A stretch of 64,000 nt of DNA, from positions 248,001 through 312,000 of the forward strand of contig NZ_JBMOUD010000002.1 in assembly GCF_049319665.1 (NCBI RefSeq). Reading direction: 5' to 3'. This stretch comes from JBMOUD01 sp049319665. Its GTDB lineage: Bacteria; Pseudomonadota; Gammaproteobacteria; Enterobacterales; Enterobacteriaceae. Shown here piece by piece: positions 26,392 to 35,245 of this stretch (its first letter is position 1; each line of letters starts with the position of its first letter). The notes beneath the pieces were generated by a model, which saw only the letters and a list, made by a program, of their open reading frames with translations, ran no database searches and was not told the DNA's origin. The translations under genes and the position numbers were made by a program.

Positions 26392-27585
26392 GTGGAACAG
26401 TTTGATGTTGTTGTCGTTGGCGCAGGTGCCGCTGGAATGTTTTGTGCTGCACAGGCCGGTCAGGGCGGTTGCCGAGTTCTGCTGCTCGACAATGGTAAAA
26501 AACTGGGCCGCAAAATTCTGATGTCCGGCGGCGGACGCTGTAACTTCACCAACTTAACGGCTGAACCGGCGGCTTATCTGTCGGCCAATCCGCATTTCTG
26601 CAAATCAGCGTTGGCGCGTTATACCCAGTGGAATTTTATCGATCTGGTCAATCGCTACAAGATTGCCTGGCATGAAAAAACGCTCGGTCAGTTATTTTGC
26701 GATGATTCCGCGCAGCAAATTGTGTCTATGCTGGAGCAAGAATGCCAGCTGGGCAACGTCACTATTCGCCTGCGTAGTGAGATAAGCAGCGTCGAAAAGA
26801 CCGATCAAGGCTTTACTATTCAACTAAATGGAATGAGTGTGAGTGCTCGCTCACTTGTTGTTGCCAGCGGTGGACTATCGATGCCGGGATTAGGCGCTTC
26901 GCCTTGGGGATATCGCTTGGCGGAACAGTTTGGCCTGAAAGTCTTGCCAACTCGCGCCGGTCTTGTGCCTTTCACCCTGCATAAGCCGCTGTTAGAGCAT
27001 TTACAGACCCTTTCTGGTGTGTCTGTTCCTGCGGTACTCACCGCCGAAGACGGCACGGTATTCCGCGAAAGCATCCTCTTTACCCATCGCGGCTTATCTG
27101 GTCCCGCAGTATTACAACTTTCTAGTTACTGGCAACCTGGCGAGTTTGTGAGCGTTAACTTACTTCCTGACACAGATTTGGCGGGCTTCCTAAATCAACA
27201 ACGCGCTGACCATCCGAATCAAAGCCTGAAAAATACGTTAGCGATGTTACTGCCGAAACGCTTGGTCGAATGCCTGCAAACCTTAGAACAGTTGCCAGAC
27301 GTCACGCTTAAACAACTTAACCCACCGCAGCAGGCGGCCTTGGTCGAACAACTGCAAGCGTGGCAAGTCCAGCCAAACGGCACCGAAGGCTATCGCACTG
27401 CTGAAGTTACCCTAGGCGGCGTCGACACCCGCGAGCTCTCCTCCAAAACTATGGGCGCAACCAAAGTACCGGGTCTGTATTTTATTGGCGAAGTGGTCGA
27501 CGTGACCGGCTGGCTCGGAGGTTACAACTTCCAATGGGCATGGAGCTCGGCATGGGCTTGCGCACAGGCGTTGGTGAAGGGGTAG
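26392..27585 (+). CDS. yhiN: YhiN, HI0933-family flavoprotein
   Basis: A 397-aa predicted FAD-binding oxidoreductase with an N-terminal Rossmann motif (VVVVGAGAAGMFCAAQAGQGGCRVLLLDN), the family motif GRKILMSGGGRCNFTN, VPFTLHKPLL, FTHRGLSGPAVLQLSSYW and the C-terminal GLYFIGEVVDVTGWLGGYNFQWAWSSAW. It matches E. coli YhiN closely. The exact reaction is unknown; related proteins have been linked to tRNA or rRNA hydroxylation/dihydro chemistry, which I do not assert here. It starts with GTG. Confidence 0.93.
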   Translation: MEQFDVVVVGAGAAGMFCAAQAGQGGCRVLLLDNGKKLGRKILMSGGGRCNFTNLTAEPAAYLSANPHFCKSALARYTQWNFIDLVNRYKIAWHEKTLGQLFCDDSAQQIVSMLEQECQLGNVTIRLRSEISSVEKTDQGFTIQLNGMSVSARSLVVASGGLSMPGLGASPWGYRLAEQFGLKVLPTRAGLVPFTLHKPLLEHLQTLSGVSVPAVLTAEDGTVFRESILFTHRGLSGPAVLQLSSYWQPGEFVSVNLLPDTDLAGFLNQQRADHPNQSLKNTLAMLLPKRLVECLQTLEQLPDVTLKQLNPPQQAALVEQLQAWQVQPNGTEGYRTAEVTLGGVDTRELSSKTMGATKVPGLYFIGEVVDVTGWLGGYNFQWAWSSAWACAQALVKG

Positions 27586-27646
27586 GTTTGCATGCTGTTT
27601 GGGGATGAGGAGAACATATCAAAAGCAGGCAATGACAGGCTCTGAT

Positions 27647-27692
27647 ATAGAGTAGGCAATAAACCCTCTTTTTATTGCCTACTCTATTTTTA
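27647..27692 (+). terminator. yhiN terminator
   Basis: A perfect 17-bp stem (27647-27663 with 27671-27687) with a 7-base loop, followed by TTTTTA. It lies about 60 bases after the yhiN stop and closes the core gene before the muramidase cassette begins. Confidence 0.88.
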
Positions 27693-27791
27693 TACACAAT
27701 CACAGTTCATGTTAATTCAAAAATGACGAGATAAAACTAAATAACCATTAAAACGCATTGGGCATTCATCTTTATTCATAAGGAAACAATA

Positions 27792-28712
27792 ATGTCTCAT
27801 CGCAGGCCTCTTGGTCCGCATATTTTCCGCCTTTCCTCATCAGTAGGATCCTGCGGAATCAACAATCCTGATGAAGTTAAAGCCGTTCAAAACTTGATCA
27901 CTAATGCAGGATACTTGCAGGCAACAGGGCGAACGTTGGTGGTGAATGGGCATTGTGATATTGCCACGACGGAGGCAATCCGCTGGTATCAGCGTCTTTT
28001 AAATATGTCACCGAATGGTCTGATTCAACCTACAGACACGTGGTTTATGCTGGCTCTTAATGACGCTGCTGCTTCCCATTTCCATCCTAAAAATAGCGGC
28101 GGGCCTCTCATTGTTCATCAGGGACAGCTCACATTCGATGCTGAGGGAGTGGACTATATTACTGCTGTAGAGCCATTTCGCCAGCGTCGTTACCCCAATT
28201 TTTCACGAATATTACAATGGCCTCCCACAAGTTCGTCCGGGGTGACACTTGGTCGAGGTTACGATATGGGAAACCGTAGCACCGGAGAAATTTTTGCCAC
28301 GCTCAGACAAGCAGGTATTGAGGAATACAAAGCGGTAATATGTTCAAAAGCGGCTCACCTTAAAGGACACCAGGCGGAGCAGTTTGTAAAAGTCTATGGC
28401 CCCTTAGTTGGCGAAATTAGCCATCAGCAACAAATCCGACTTTTTGAACTTGCTTACCAAATAAAGCTTAATGAGGCGCGGAATTTGTATGTACGTGTTA
28501 CCTCCCATATTCAAGGGGCACCTGCCTGGGAGTCGTTAGAACAGAAAATTCGGGATGTGATAATCGATATTTTCTATCAAGGTGTGCACAATGCCAAAGC
28601 GCTTTTCCAGGCTGCTATTAATGGACGAGTTGCTTTGATCGCTCATATCAGAAGCTCCTCTGTCTATATGTCATTTGAAAGCCATAGACACAGAATAAGG
28701 TATCTCCAGTGA
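27792..28712 (+). CDS. Pesticin/T4-type muramidase with N-terminal peptidoglycan-binding-like domain, probable antibacterial effector
   Basis: A 306-aa protein without a signal peptide. Residues about 22-95 look like a peptidoglycan-binding domain (NPDEVKAVQNLITNAGYLQATG ... VNGHCDIATTEAIRWYQRLL). About 112-290 resembles the pesticin muramidase domain: Glu127 in AVEPFRQRRYP, Thr152 in SGVTLGRGYDMG and Asp158. The spacing (25, then 6) is close to the pesticin Glu-Thr-Asp triad. It should cleave the glycan strands of a target cell. The LprI-like gene overlapping its end supports an effector/immunity pair; delivery by type VI secretion is inference. The body is more AT-rich than yhiN. Confidence 0.8.
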   Translation: MSHRRPLGPHIFRLSSSVGSCGINNPDEVKAVQNLITNAGYLQATGRTLVVNGHCDIATTEAIRWYQRLLNMSPNGLIQPTDTWFMLALNDAAASHFHPKNSGGPLIVHQGQLTFDAEGVDYITAVEPFRQRRYPNFSRILQWPPTSSSGVTLGRGYDMGNRSTGEIFATLRQAGIEEYKAVICSKAAHLKGHQAEQFVKVYGPLVGEISHQQQIRLFELAYQIKLNEARNLYVRVTSHIQGAPAWESLEQKIRDVIIDIFYQGVHNAKALFQAAINGRVALIAHIRSSSVYMSFESHRHRIRYLQ

Positions 28713-29158
28713 AAAAAATTCTCATCATCTTTGGTTCTCTGCTTACCCCTCTGGCTGCTCATGCTGAGCTTTCAGCTGGACCGGAGCGTGACGCTTGTTT
28801 CAAGCAAAATAAGGATATTCCGTCAGCATATAATTGCCTCGCGGCTAAAAAAGACGCCAGCAGTAAAAAATTAGATGCGCTCATAGATGAGACGGTTAAG
28901 CGGATAAAAGCGAACAATGTTGGGCCATTTAATGGCAAAGAAGAGAATTCGGAAACCGCCGGAGATGTATATAGCCAGCGCTTCCTGAATGCGCAAAAAA
29001 GCTGGAAAGGCTATCGAGATGAACTCTGTCTGTCGGTTGCTACTGAGCTAGATGAGGACGCCGATGATTATCAGTCGTACATAGACCAGTGCAAGATAAA
29101 CCTGAACAAAAATCACACTAATGAAATCGCCCAAATGGGATTACCACCCGTCAACTAA
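28709..29158 (+). CDS. LprI/DUF1311-like exported protein, putative immunity to the muramidase
   Basis: A 149-aa protein with a signal peptide (MKKILIIFGSLLTPLAAHA). It has the LprI/DUF1311 pattern: ERDACFKQNKDIPSAYNCLAAKKDASSKKLDALIDE, then FLNAQKSWKGYRDELCLSVA and YIDQCKINLNKNHTNEI, with four conserved cysteines. Mycobacterial LprI is a reported lysozyme inhibitor, so a muramidase-neutralising role in the periplasm makes sense. It starts with GTG, overlaps the muramidase stop by 4 bases (GTGA) and has AAGG upstream. A hairpin of 10 bp (29202-29211 with 29224-29233) follows. Confidence 0.78.
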   Translation: MKKILIIFGSLLTPLAAHAELSAGPERDACFKQNKDIPSAYNCLAAKKDASSKKLDALIDETVKRIKANNVGPFNGKEENSETAGDVYSQRFLNAQKSWKGYRDELCLSVATELDEDADDYQSYIDQCKINLNKNHTNEIAQMGLPPVN

Positions 29159-29331
29159 GGTGTGGGATGTTCCCGAATCATGATTTTGCCGATTGATATT
29201 GTACGGGGTGCGCAGTTGGTTCAGCACCCCGTATAGAGAAGCAGAATAATAGGCCGCACTCCTTCTGGGGTGCGCAATTGCGTTGTATGATTTCTCCCTC
29301 GCCGCGCCACTTCCCCATTTCCACGCCCATT

Positions 29332-29633
29332 TGGATGTCAGCACTCGGGCATCATCAGCGTTACGATTATCATGGTCCGAACGATTTGCCAGACTATCGC
29401 TGGCCGGGTGGCAAGCGACTGGCGGTCTATGTGGCAATGAACCTGGAGCACTTTTCTTTTGGCTGCCAGGAAGGGGCCCAATTGGCGCCCGTGGCTAATA
29501 AACTCGATGTGCTTAATTATTCCTGGCGCGATTATGGCAATCGCGTCGGCGGTTGGCATTTGGCCGATCTCTTCCAACGGCTGGGGCTACCGGCCAGCGT
29601 TATCTGCAATACCTCAATTCTGGATTACTGTCC
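29332..29633 (+). pseudogene. Truncated duplicate of the polysaccharide deacetylase gene
   Basis: These 302 bases align without gaps to 34189-34490, the start of the intact deacetylase gene, covering about codons 6-106. The reading frame is still open, but the similarity stops abruptly at LDYCP and the catalytic remainder is missing. Most differences between the copies are in third positions (for example GAC/GAT, CTC/CTT, GCC/GCG), so the sequence diverged while it was still coding, or came from another strain. Upstream, 29234-29331 has no gene. Confidence 0.85.
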
Positions 29634-29647
29634 AAATGTTGCTTTGC

Positions 29648-30536
29648 TCACTGGGTTTTCCCTGGACTGGCTATCATCCACACGGCAATACCAACAATCA
29701 TTGCGCCGATAATAAACCCTTTAGTTATGGTTTCACCCAAGGCGATATATCCCCAGAGTACGCTAAAGGGCGGGATAAGAAAGGTGACCGTCAGTGAGCG
29801 TAAAGGGCCAATATCAGCAATCAACCTAAAATAAAGAATATACGCCAGTGCGGTACAGATAACGCCGAGGGCAATGACACTCACCCACACATCAATCTGA
29901 ACGCTATCGGTCACCGTCTCTGTACTCATTGACCAGACAAAGAAAGGCAGAAGAAATAGCGTGGCGCCTATCTGGCTGCCAAAGGCGACCATTTTGGGAT
30001 CAAGGCCACCGCGGTCAGATATCCATAGACGAGTGAGATAGCCTGCTACGCCGTAACATCCTGTTGCTATCAGGCAAGCCATGATGCCGTACATCATACC
30101 GCTGGCAGAATTTATCTCTCCGATAGTGGTGATGACAACGATCCCCACTAATCCCAATATCACCCCCCCCCCATTTTCTGGCGGTTAATTTCTCACTAAA
30201 AAAAGCAAATCCTATGAGCGCGCCCATTAACGGTGTCGTGGCATTGAGTATGGCTGAATATCCTGCGGGTAACCATTTGGCGGCTAAGCAGTACATCAGA
30301 AATGGCAATCCTGAATTGATTACCCCTAGAATTAATGATGACTTAAATTTATTCTCGAAACGAAATGAAGACCTAATAATGCAAAGAATAACACCAAGGC
30401 CGATGAACCCAAAAAAGACTCTAAAAAATGCAGTGTTAACGGCACCCAATTGAGGCGCTGCAATTCTCATGAAAATAAAACTCGCCCCCCAGATAGCGGC
30501 AAGAAGAAATAACCTTAAGTAATCTGAAGTGCGCAT
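29648..30536 (-). pseudogene. EamA/DMT-family transporter, frameshifted at a run of ten G
   Basis: Inner-membrane drug/metabolite transporter with ten predicted helices when the two frames are joined. The first part (MRTSDYLRLFLLAAIWGASFIFMRIAAPQLG ... FFSEKLTARKWGG) is read from 30536. The second (VILGLVGIVVITTIGEINSASG ... ALGETITKGFIIGAMIVGIAVWM) is read in another frame down to 29648. The break falls exactly in ten consecutive C on the plus strand (30163-30172); nine would restore the frame. This may be a true mutation, a phase-variable tract or a sequencing error. Confidence 0.8.
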
Positions 30537-30549
30537 GTTTAGGCCTCTT

Positions 30550-30751
30550 TATACCCGTCATACTTGAAGCTGCTTCTGCGTTGGCTACATTACTCGGCCC
30601 ATCCATGGGCCTCACCCCGTTGGGGCCGCTGCAAGCAGCGTTCAAATCTGCTCCTGGCAGATTTGTCACTTACCCGAATCACTTACCAGTGTAAGCTCAT
30701 CGGGATGCGTTCCCTTGCCGCCTTGATGCAACTCCAATTATTTTGGGTATA
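30550..30751. repeat. ERIC element with an internal insertion of about 75 bp
   Basis: 202 bp running from TATACCCGTCATACTTGAAG to ATTTTGGGTATA, in reverse orientation relative to 44124-44250. It carries an extra segment after GTTGGCT(A/G)C that begins around CTCGGCCCATCCATGGG. ERIC copies with an insertion of this size are known in yersiniae, as far as I recall. It lies directly upstream of the broken transporter gene. The remaining 30752-31035 shows no gene I recognise. Confidence 0.85.
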
Positions 30752-31035
30752 TATATTTTTTAAGGGATGACTATTATCACGTGTTGCGAATGCCTGACGC
30801 TAAATTAGGATATCTACAATTGGCTAAAACATTACTCGGTTTCTTGCTTTTTTATTCAATTATGTCATTCACTCCTCATTTGAGGCCGTCGAATGCTGAG
30901 TGCTGATGCCACTGGTCCACTTTTTATAAAGCAGGAGAACTCGCTGTGGGGCCGATATACCTGTTTGCAGCCAAGGTGTCCTTCCTGTGGTGTTGTTAAC
31001 CGTCAGTCAAATAACATTGTCAGTCCAGCCTGCTA

Positions 31036-31944
31036 TTACACTGCCAACGTTGCCTGTGATGGTGTCGTTTTAATGTAATCAATAAATGCGCGTAAGCTAC
31101 AAGACATATAACGGTTACGCGGGTAATAGAGTTGCAGGCTTGGGCGCTCTGGCAGCCAGGCTTCCAGCACAGAGATAAGTTTGCCACTCTCGATATATGA
31201 CCTGGCCTGTTCGTAGTTGAGGTAACCTATTCCTGCATCATGCAACACGGCTTCTAAGGCTGAATCCATATCATCCGTAATGATGTTCCCCGAAGGAGCA
31301 ATCGACAGCTTCCCTTCTGGACCTTCAAATTCCCAAAGATAAGGTCGGCCACTTTTGAACCGCAACACGATGCTTTGGTGAGCACTCAATTCACTCGGAT
31401 GATGCGGCGGCGCATAGCGCGTGAAGTAATCAGGTGTCGCCACTACGGCAATTTTTATCTTCGGGCCAATCGGTACGGCGATCATGTCATTTTCAAGGGC
31501 GGTGCTCAGACGTATCCCCGCATCAAACTCCTGCTGCACGATGTCGATCATCTGATCATCGGTGGTGATTTCGACTTTAATATCAGGATATTGACGGGTA
31601 AACCCTGCGACAATCGGTACTAATACTAAGCGTGAAAATAGAGGTGCCGTATTGATTTTCAGTGTCCCCATCGGCGTATTACGGAAGTCATTGACCTCAT
31701 CAAGCATGGTGTCTATTTCATCAAACGCAGGGCGTAAACGTGTATACAGATTAAGCCCGGCTTCCGTCAGTGAGACACTGCGTGTGGTGCGATTAAACAC
31801 CTGAATTTTCAACCGTAGCTCTAACTGCTTGATGGCATGGCTAATGGCTGAAGCCGATAGCCCCAACTCATCTCCCGCGGCGCGAAAGCTTTTGTGACGT
31901 GCTACGGCAATGAAAGCGGCAAAATCGGTATATTTCAATCGCAT
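31036..31944 (-). CDS. LysR-family regulator, divergent from a quinone reductase-like gene
   Basis: A 302-aa LysR protein: helix-turn-helix at about 1-60 (YTDFAAFIAVARHKSFRAAGDELGLSASAISHAIKQLELRLKIQVFNRTTRSVSLTEAG), then the CrgA/DsdA-like effector domain (TLKINTAPLFSRLVLVPIVAGFTRQYPDIKVEI). The 101-base spacer to the oxidoreductase gene holds the palindrome GCTATG-T-CATAGC at 32017-32029, 17 bases before that gene, a possible regulator or repressor site. Confidence 0.88.
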   Translation of the reverse strand: MRLKYTDFAAFIAVARHKSFRAAGDELGLSASAISHAIKQLELRLKIQVFNRTTRSVSLTEAGLNLYTRLRPAFDEIDTMLDEVNDFRNTPMGTLKINTAPLFSRLVLVPIVAGFTRQYPDIKVEITTDDQMIDIVQQEFDAGIRLSTALENDMIAVPIGPKIKIAVVATPDYFTRYAPPHHPSELSAHQSIVLRFKSGRPYLWEFEGPEGKLSIAPSGNIITDDMDSALEAVLHDAGIGYLNYEQARSYIESGKLISVLEAWLPERPSLQLYYPRNRYMSCSLRAFIDYIKTTPSQATLAV

Positions 31945-32045
31945 TAGTGAAAATCCTTCAGTAACCCATCTCGATAACTACGTTTAACAAAACTATCTCC
32001 TGTTTGTACAGTAATAGCTATGTCATAGCAAACAGAGATAACTAA

Positions 32046-32639
32046 ATGAAAACAGAGAAATTATATATTGTTTGGGCCCACCCGCGCGCAGATTCACTGA
32101 CCGCAAATGTGGTGAAGGAAATACATGACCAGGCCGTCAGCCAAGGCATTAATGTCGCCAGTCTCGACCTGTATCGCAGCAATTTTGAGTCGGTGCTTAG
32201 CATCGATGATGAGCCAGATTGGCATAATGCTGCAAAACAATACTCACCCGATATTCACCGCTTGTTTGCCGAACTCGATGCTCACGATACCGTGGTGATG
32301 GTCTTCCCGGTGTGGTGGTTCAGCTTCCCGGCAATCATGAAAGGCTATTTGGACCGTGTCTGGACTAATGGCCTGGCTTATGGTGAAGGGAGCACGCTGA
32401 AGGGGAAAAAATTCCGCTATGTGGCCTTGGCCGGCGGGACAGAGTCAGGATTTAGAAAGTACGGCTGGGAAAAAAATATGACCGATTACGCCATCGGTAT
32501 GATGAGCTATCTGGGTGTCGATGATACCAAAATTGATTTCCTTTATAACACCATCGGTTTAGAGGAGGAAATTAGCGAAGGCCATTATCAACAACTGTTC
32601 GCTCAGGCGCGCGGCATCATCAGTGAATTGGCGAACTAA
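32046..32639 (+). CDS. NAD(P)H:quinone oxidoreductase-like flavoprotein (Flavodoxin_2)
   Basis: A 197-aa FMN/FAD-dependent oxidoreductase of the KefF/MdaB/NQO1 group: KLYIVWAHPRADSLTANVVKEI, LDLYRSNF, VVMVFPVWWFSFPAIMKGYLDRVWTNGLAYGEG, FRYVALAGGTESGF. It likely reduces quinones or electrophiles by two electrons. The divergent LysR gene is its probable regulator. The following 32640-32927 spacer has no gene. Confidence 0.87.
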   Translation: MKTEKLYIVWAHPRADSLTANVVKEIHDQAVSQGINVASLDLYRSNFESVLSIDDEPDWHNAAKQYSPDIHRLFAELDAHDTVVMVFPVWWFSFPAIMKGYLDRVWTNGLAYGEGSTLKGKKFRYVALAGGTESGFRKYGWEKNMTDYAIGMMSYLGVDDTKIDFLYNTIGLEEEISEGHYQQLFAQARGIISELAN

Positions 32640-32927
32640 TGCTTTTTCAGGCGCGGTGGGTGACGCTGCGCCTTCCTGTGAGATAAAAATGAAAAGAGAA
32701 GAGGACATGGTATTCCCTATTACAGCGCAATCCTTCTCTGCCGCCCCATTCTTACGCCCATTTTCAGTGCGGCCGGTCATGACGATACGTCATTGATGGG
32801 CTTATGAAGTATCCCGATACCCTATTTTACAGTGAGTATCCCTGTTTTACCGTTACCAAACCCTATTTTACAACTGGCATAAGAGTTGCTTCGCTCCTGA
32901 TATATAGCCCGTTCCGGAGTGATAATA

Positions 32928-34187
32928 ATGTCTAACACCAATAATGAGTATGAGCACCAGCCGGTGCCCGCATCTGCAAGAAAAAGCCTCTTCTCCGTCG
33001 CCGTCGTGTGGTCGGGTTTTCCGATGGTGATGGTCGGTGCCTTTGTTGGTGCACAAATTGTGACCAGTTTGGGTTTTTTGAAAGGCATGCTGGCGATTGT
33101 GTTAGGCAATATTGTGCTGGCGACCTATGTTGCCTGCCTGAGCGCGCTGGCGGCGAAAGATGGTAAAACCTTTGCTTTCAGCTGCCAGAGTATCTTCGGC
33201 AATGTCGGTGCCAAGGTGATTGCGGTGTTTCTGGCGGGCTTGGTTGTTGGCTGGTTTGCGGTGCAGACCGGCTTAGCCGGACATGGCCTGAATACTTTAC
33301 TCGGTTTGCCGCTTGCTTGGTCTGTGGCGGTGATTGGTGCGGTGTTTACCACGCTCTCCATGGCCGGAATGAAGATGCTCAAGCCGATCAGCATCATCTC
33401 GATTACGTTATTTATTATCACTGGCATCATCAGCCTGGTGCTGAATTTCCAGCATCATCAATGGGGTGAAATTCTCAATTATCAGCCCGCAGGTGGCCAC
33501 AGTCTGGCGTTGGGGATTGGTGTCACTATGGCGATTTCCGTGTTTGTCGATTCCGGCACGCTGACCGCTGACTTTACCCGTTGGTCGAAGACGCCAACGC
33601 AGGCGGTAATCGCCTCATTGTGTGCTTTCCCTTGCGCCAATATTTTACCGATGTTGTTAGGTGGGCTAGTTGCCGCCAGCGGCGAGGCAGTTGATGGTGA
33701 TTTTGCCCATTTATTGCTGAATTTAGGGCCGGTGTTCGGCGTATTCGCCGCGATATTCTTTGTCATCAACTGCGCTTCTGTCGCGATGCACGGTTTATAT
33801 AACGCCGCGGCGGGCTGGAGCGCCGTATTGCCGCTGACGTTTCGTCAATTAGTGGTCATTTTGGGGATTATCGGCACCTTGCTGGCGCTGGCCGGGATCA
33901 CCAATTGGCTGGTGAGCTGGTTGAGCCTGCTAGGAATAGTGGTGCCGGGGATCGGCGGGGCGATTATTGGCTGGATGGTTGCCGGTCAGCAACGCTTTAC
34001 GCCTTATCGACTGCTGGCAGGATGGGGTTTCTCGATTATCTGTAGCAGCATTGCTTCACTGCACGCCCCGGAATATTCTGTGGCGGTGGTCTCTATTATT
34101 TCTGCATTTATCTTCTGTGTGGTTAGCCTGTCTGTGGCACCCAAAACAATTTATCGCGCCAAAGGGGCAGCTAATGACAGCATCTAA
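32928..34187 (+). CDS. NCS1-family purine/cytosine-type permease (CodB-like)
   Basis: A 419-aa inner-membrane symporter with about 12 helices and the NCS1 start (SLFSVAVVWSGFPMVMVGAFVGAQIVTSLGFLKGMLAIVLGNIVLATY), FVDSGTLTADFTRWSKTP and a conserved GIVVPGIGGAIIGWM. It is similar to the second NCS1 permease at 59418-60731. The ATG at 32928 has GGAG 8 bases upstream; a GTG at 32919 is less likely. It overlaps the deacetylase gene by 14 bases, which ties transport to that enzyme. Confidence 0.87.
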   Translation: MSNTNNEYEHQPVPASARKSLFSVAVVWSGFPMVMVGAFVGAQIVTSLGFLKGMLAIVLGNIVLATYVACLSALAAKDGKTFAFSCQSIFGNVGAKVIAVFLAGLVVGWFAVQTGLAGHGLNTLLGLPLAWSVAVIGAVFTTLSMAGMKMLKPISIISITLFIITGIISLVLNFQHHQWGEILNYQPAGGHSLALGIGVTMAISVFVDSGTLTADFTRWSKTPTQAVIASLCAFPCANILPMLLGGLVAASGEAVDGDFAHLLLNLGPVFGVFAAIFFVINCASVAMHGLYNAAAGWSAVLPLTFRQLVVILGIIGTLLALAGITNWLVSWLSLLGIVVPGIGGAIIGWMVAGQQRFTPYRLLAGWGFSIICSSIASLHAPEYSVAVVSIISAFIFCVVSLSVAPKTIYRAKGAANDSI

Positions 34188-35088
34188 CTGGATGTCAGCA
34201 CTCGGACATCATCAGCGTTACGATTATCATGGTCCGCAGGACTTGCCAGATTACCGCTGGCCGGGTGGCAAGCGACTGGCGGTCTATGTGGCAATGAACC
34301 TGGAGCACTTTTCTTTTGGCTGCTCGGAAGGGGCCAAACTGGCACCTGTGGCCAATAAACTTGATGTGCTCAATTACTCATGGCGCGATTATGGCAATCG
34401 CGTCGGCGGTTGGCATTTGGCAGATCTCTTCCAACGGCTGGGGCTACCGGCCAGCGTGATCTGCAATACCTCGATTCTGGATTACTGCCCGCAGCTGCTT
34501 GACCATTGGATGAGCGGCGATGGCAGTGAATTGATTGCCCACGGCCATACTAACTCAGAGCGTCAGGGCGAGCTTGATGTGCAGGCAGAAAACGAGATGA
34601 TCGCCATGTGTCAGCAGCGATTAAGCGCCTATGCGGGTAAACCAATCGATGGCTGGCTGTCGCCGTGGATCTCCGAGAGTACAGAGACACCGGATTTACT
34701 CAAACAGAATGGCTTTAGTTATAACCTCAACTGGGCACATGACGATCGCCCAATGTCATTCGCTACCCGCCACGGTGATTTGCTTTCCGTGCCTTATCCG
34801 CAGGAAATTAATGATATTCCGACCATTATTCCCAACGGCGCATCGGCAGAACTGTTCAGTCAGATGATACTGGATCAATTGGCGGAACTGCTTGAAAGAA
34901 GTGAGGAACAAACGTTGGTAATGGGCATTGCGCTGCATCCTTATATCGTCGGCCAGCCCTTCCGTTTCCATCATCTGAAAAAAGCGCTAGCGACATTAGC
35001 CGAACAACAAGACCGTTTCTGGCTCACTACGCCGGGCGCCATTGCCCGTCATCACCAACAGCAGACAGGGATGACGGCGCAATGTTAA
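34174..35088 (+). CDS. Polysaccharide deacetylase-family hydrolase (PuuE/allantoinase-like)
   Basis: A 304-aa NodB-fold amidohydrolase: YDYHGPQDLPDYRWPGGKRLAVYVAMNLEHFSFG, GGWHLADLFQRLGLPASVICNTSILDYCP, the metal-site block ELIAHGHTNSERQGELD (His-x-His), GWLSPWISESTETPDLLKQNGFSYNLNW and ALHPYIVGQPFRFHHLKKAL. This subgroup acts on small ureides or amides rather than on chitin, as in PuuE allantoinase; pairing with an NCS1 permease supports a purine-like or ureide-like substrate. The start is fixed by the 14-bp overlap with the permease gene. A partial duplicate lies at 29332-29633. Confidence 0.83.
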   Translation: MTASNWMSALGHHQRYDYHGPQDLPDYRWPGGKRLAVYVAMNLEHFSFGCSEGAKLAPVANKLDVLNYSWRDYGNRVGGWHLADLFQRLGLPASVICNTSILDYCPQLLDHWMSGDGSELIAHGHTNSERQGELDVQAENEMIAMCQQRLSAYAGKPIDGWLSPWISESTETPDLLKQNGFSYNLNWAHDDRPMSFATRHGDLLSVPYPQEINDIPTIIPNGASAELFSQMILDQLAELLERSEEQTLVMGIALHPYIVGQPFRFHHLKKALATLAEQQDRFWLTTPGAIARHHQQQTGMTAQC

Positions 35089-35245
35089 TGAGGCATTTAA
35101 AAATCTACTGAGGAAAAAGAAGTCTTGGTCAGTTGCTCAGAGAGTTGCCATAAACGCATTGCTATCTTAGCGTCCTGCGCAATAGCAAAGATCAGGCAGG
35201 CGAGTGTCGACTGCCCTGTTGAGCACACGGCTTTAATCAAGAGAG

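Noticed and set aside
29278..29712. Reading the deacetylase fragment as a complete 144-aa gene
   Set aside because: Similarity to the intact gene covers only the middle; both ends are unrelated and the catalytic part is absent, so a truncated copy is the better call.
30564..30770. Open frame inside the ERIC element (also 44078-44272 on the other strand)
   Set aside because: These frames come from the repeat itself, which is open by chance in several copies.
30893..31078. 61-codon open frame between the ERIC element and the LysR gene
   Set aside because: No Shine-Dalgarno, no recognisable domain, and it overlaps the LysR 3' end.
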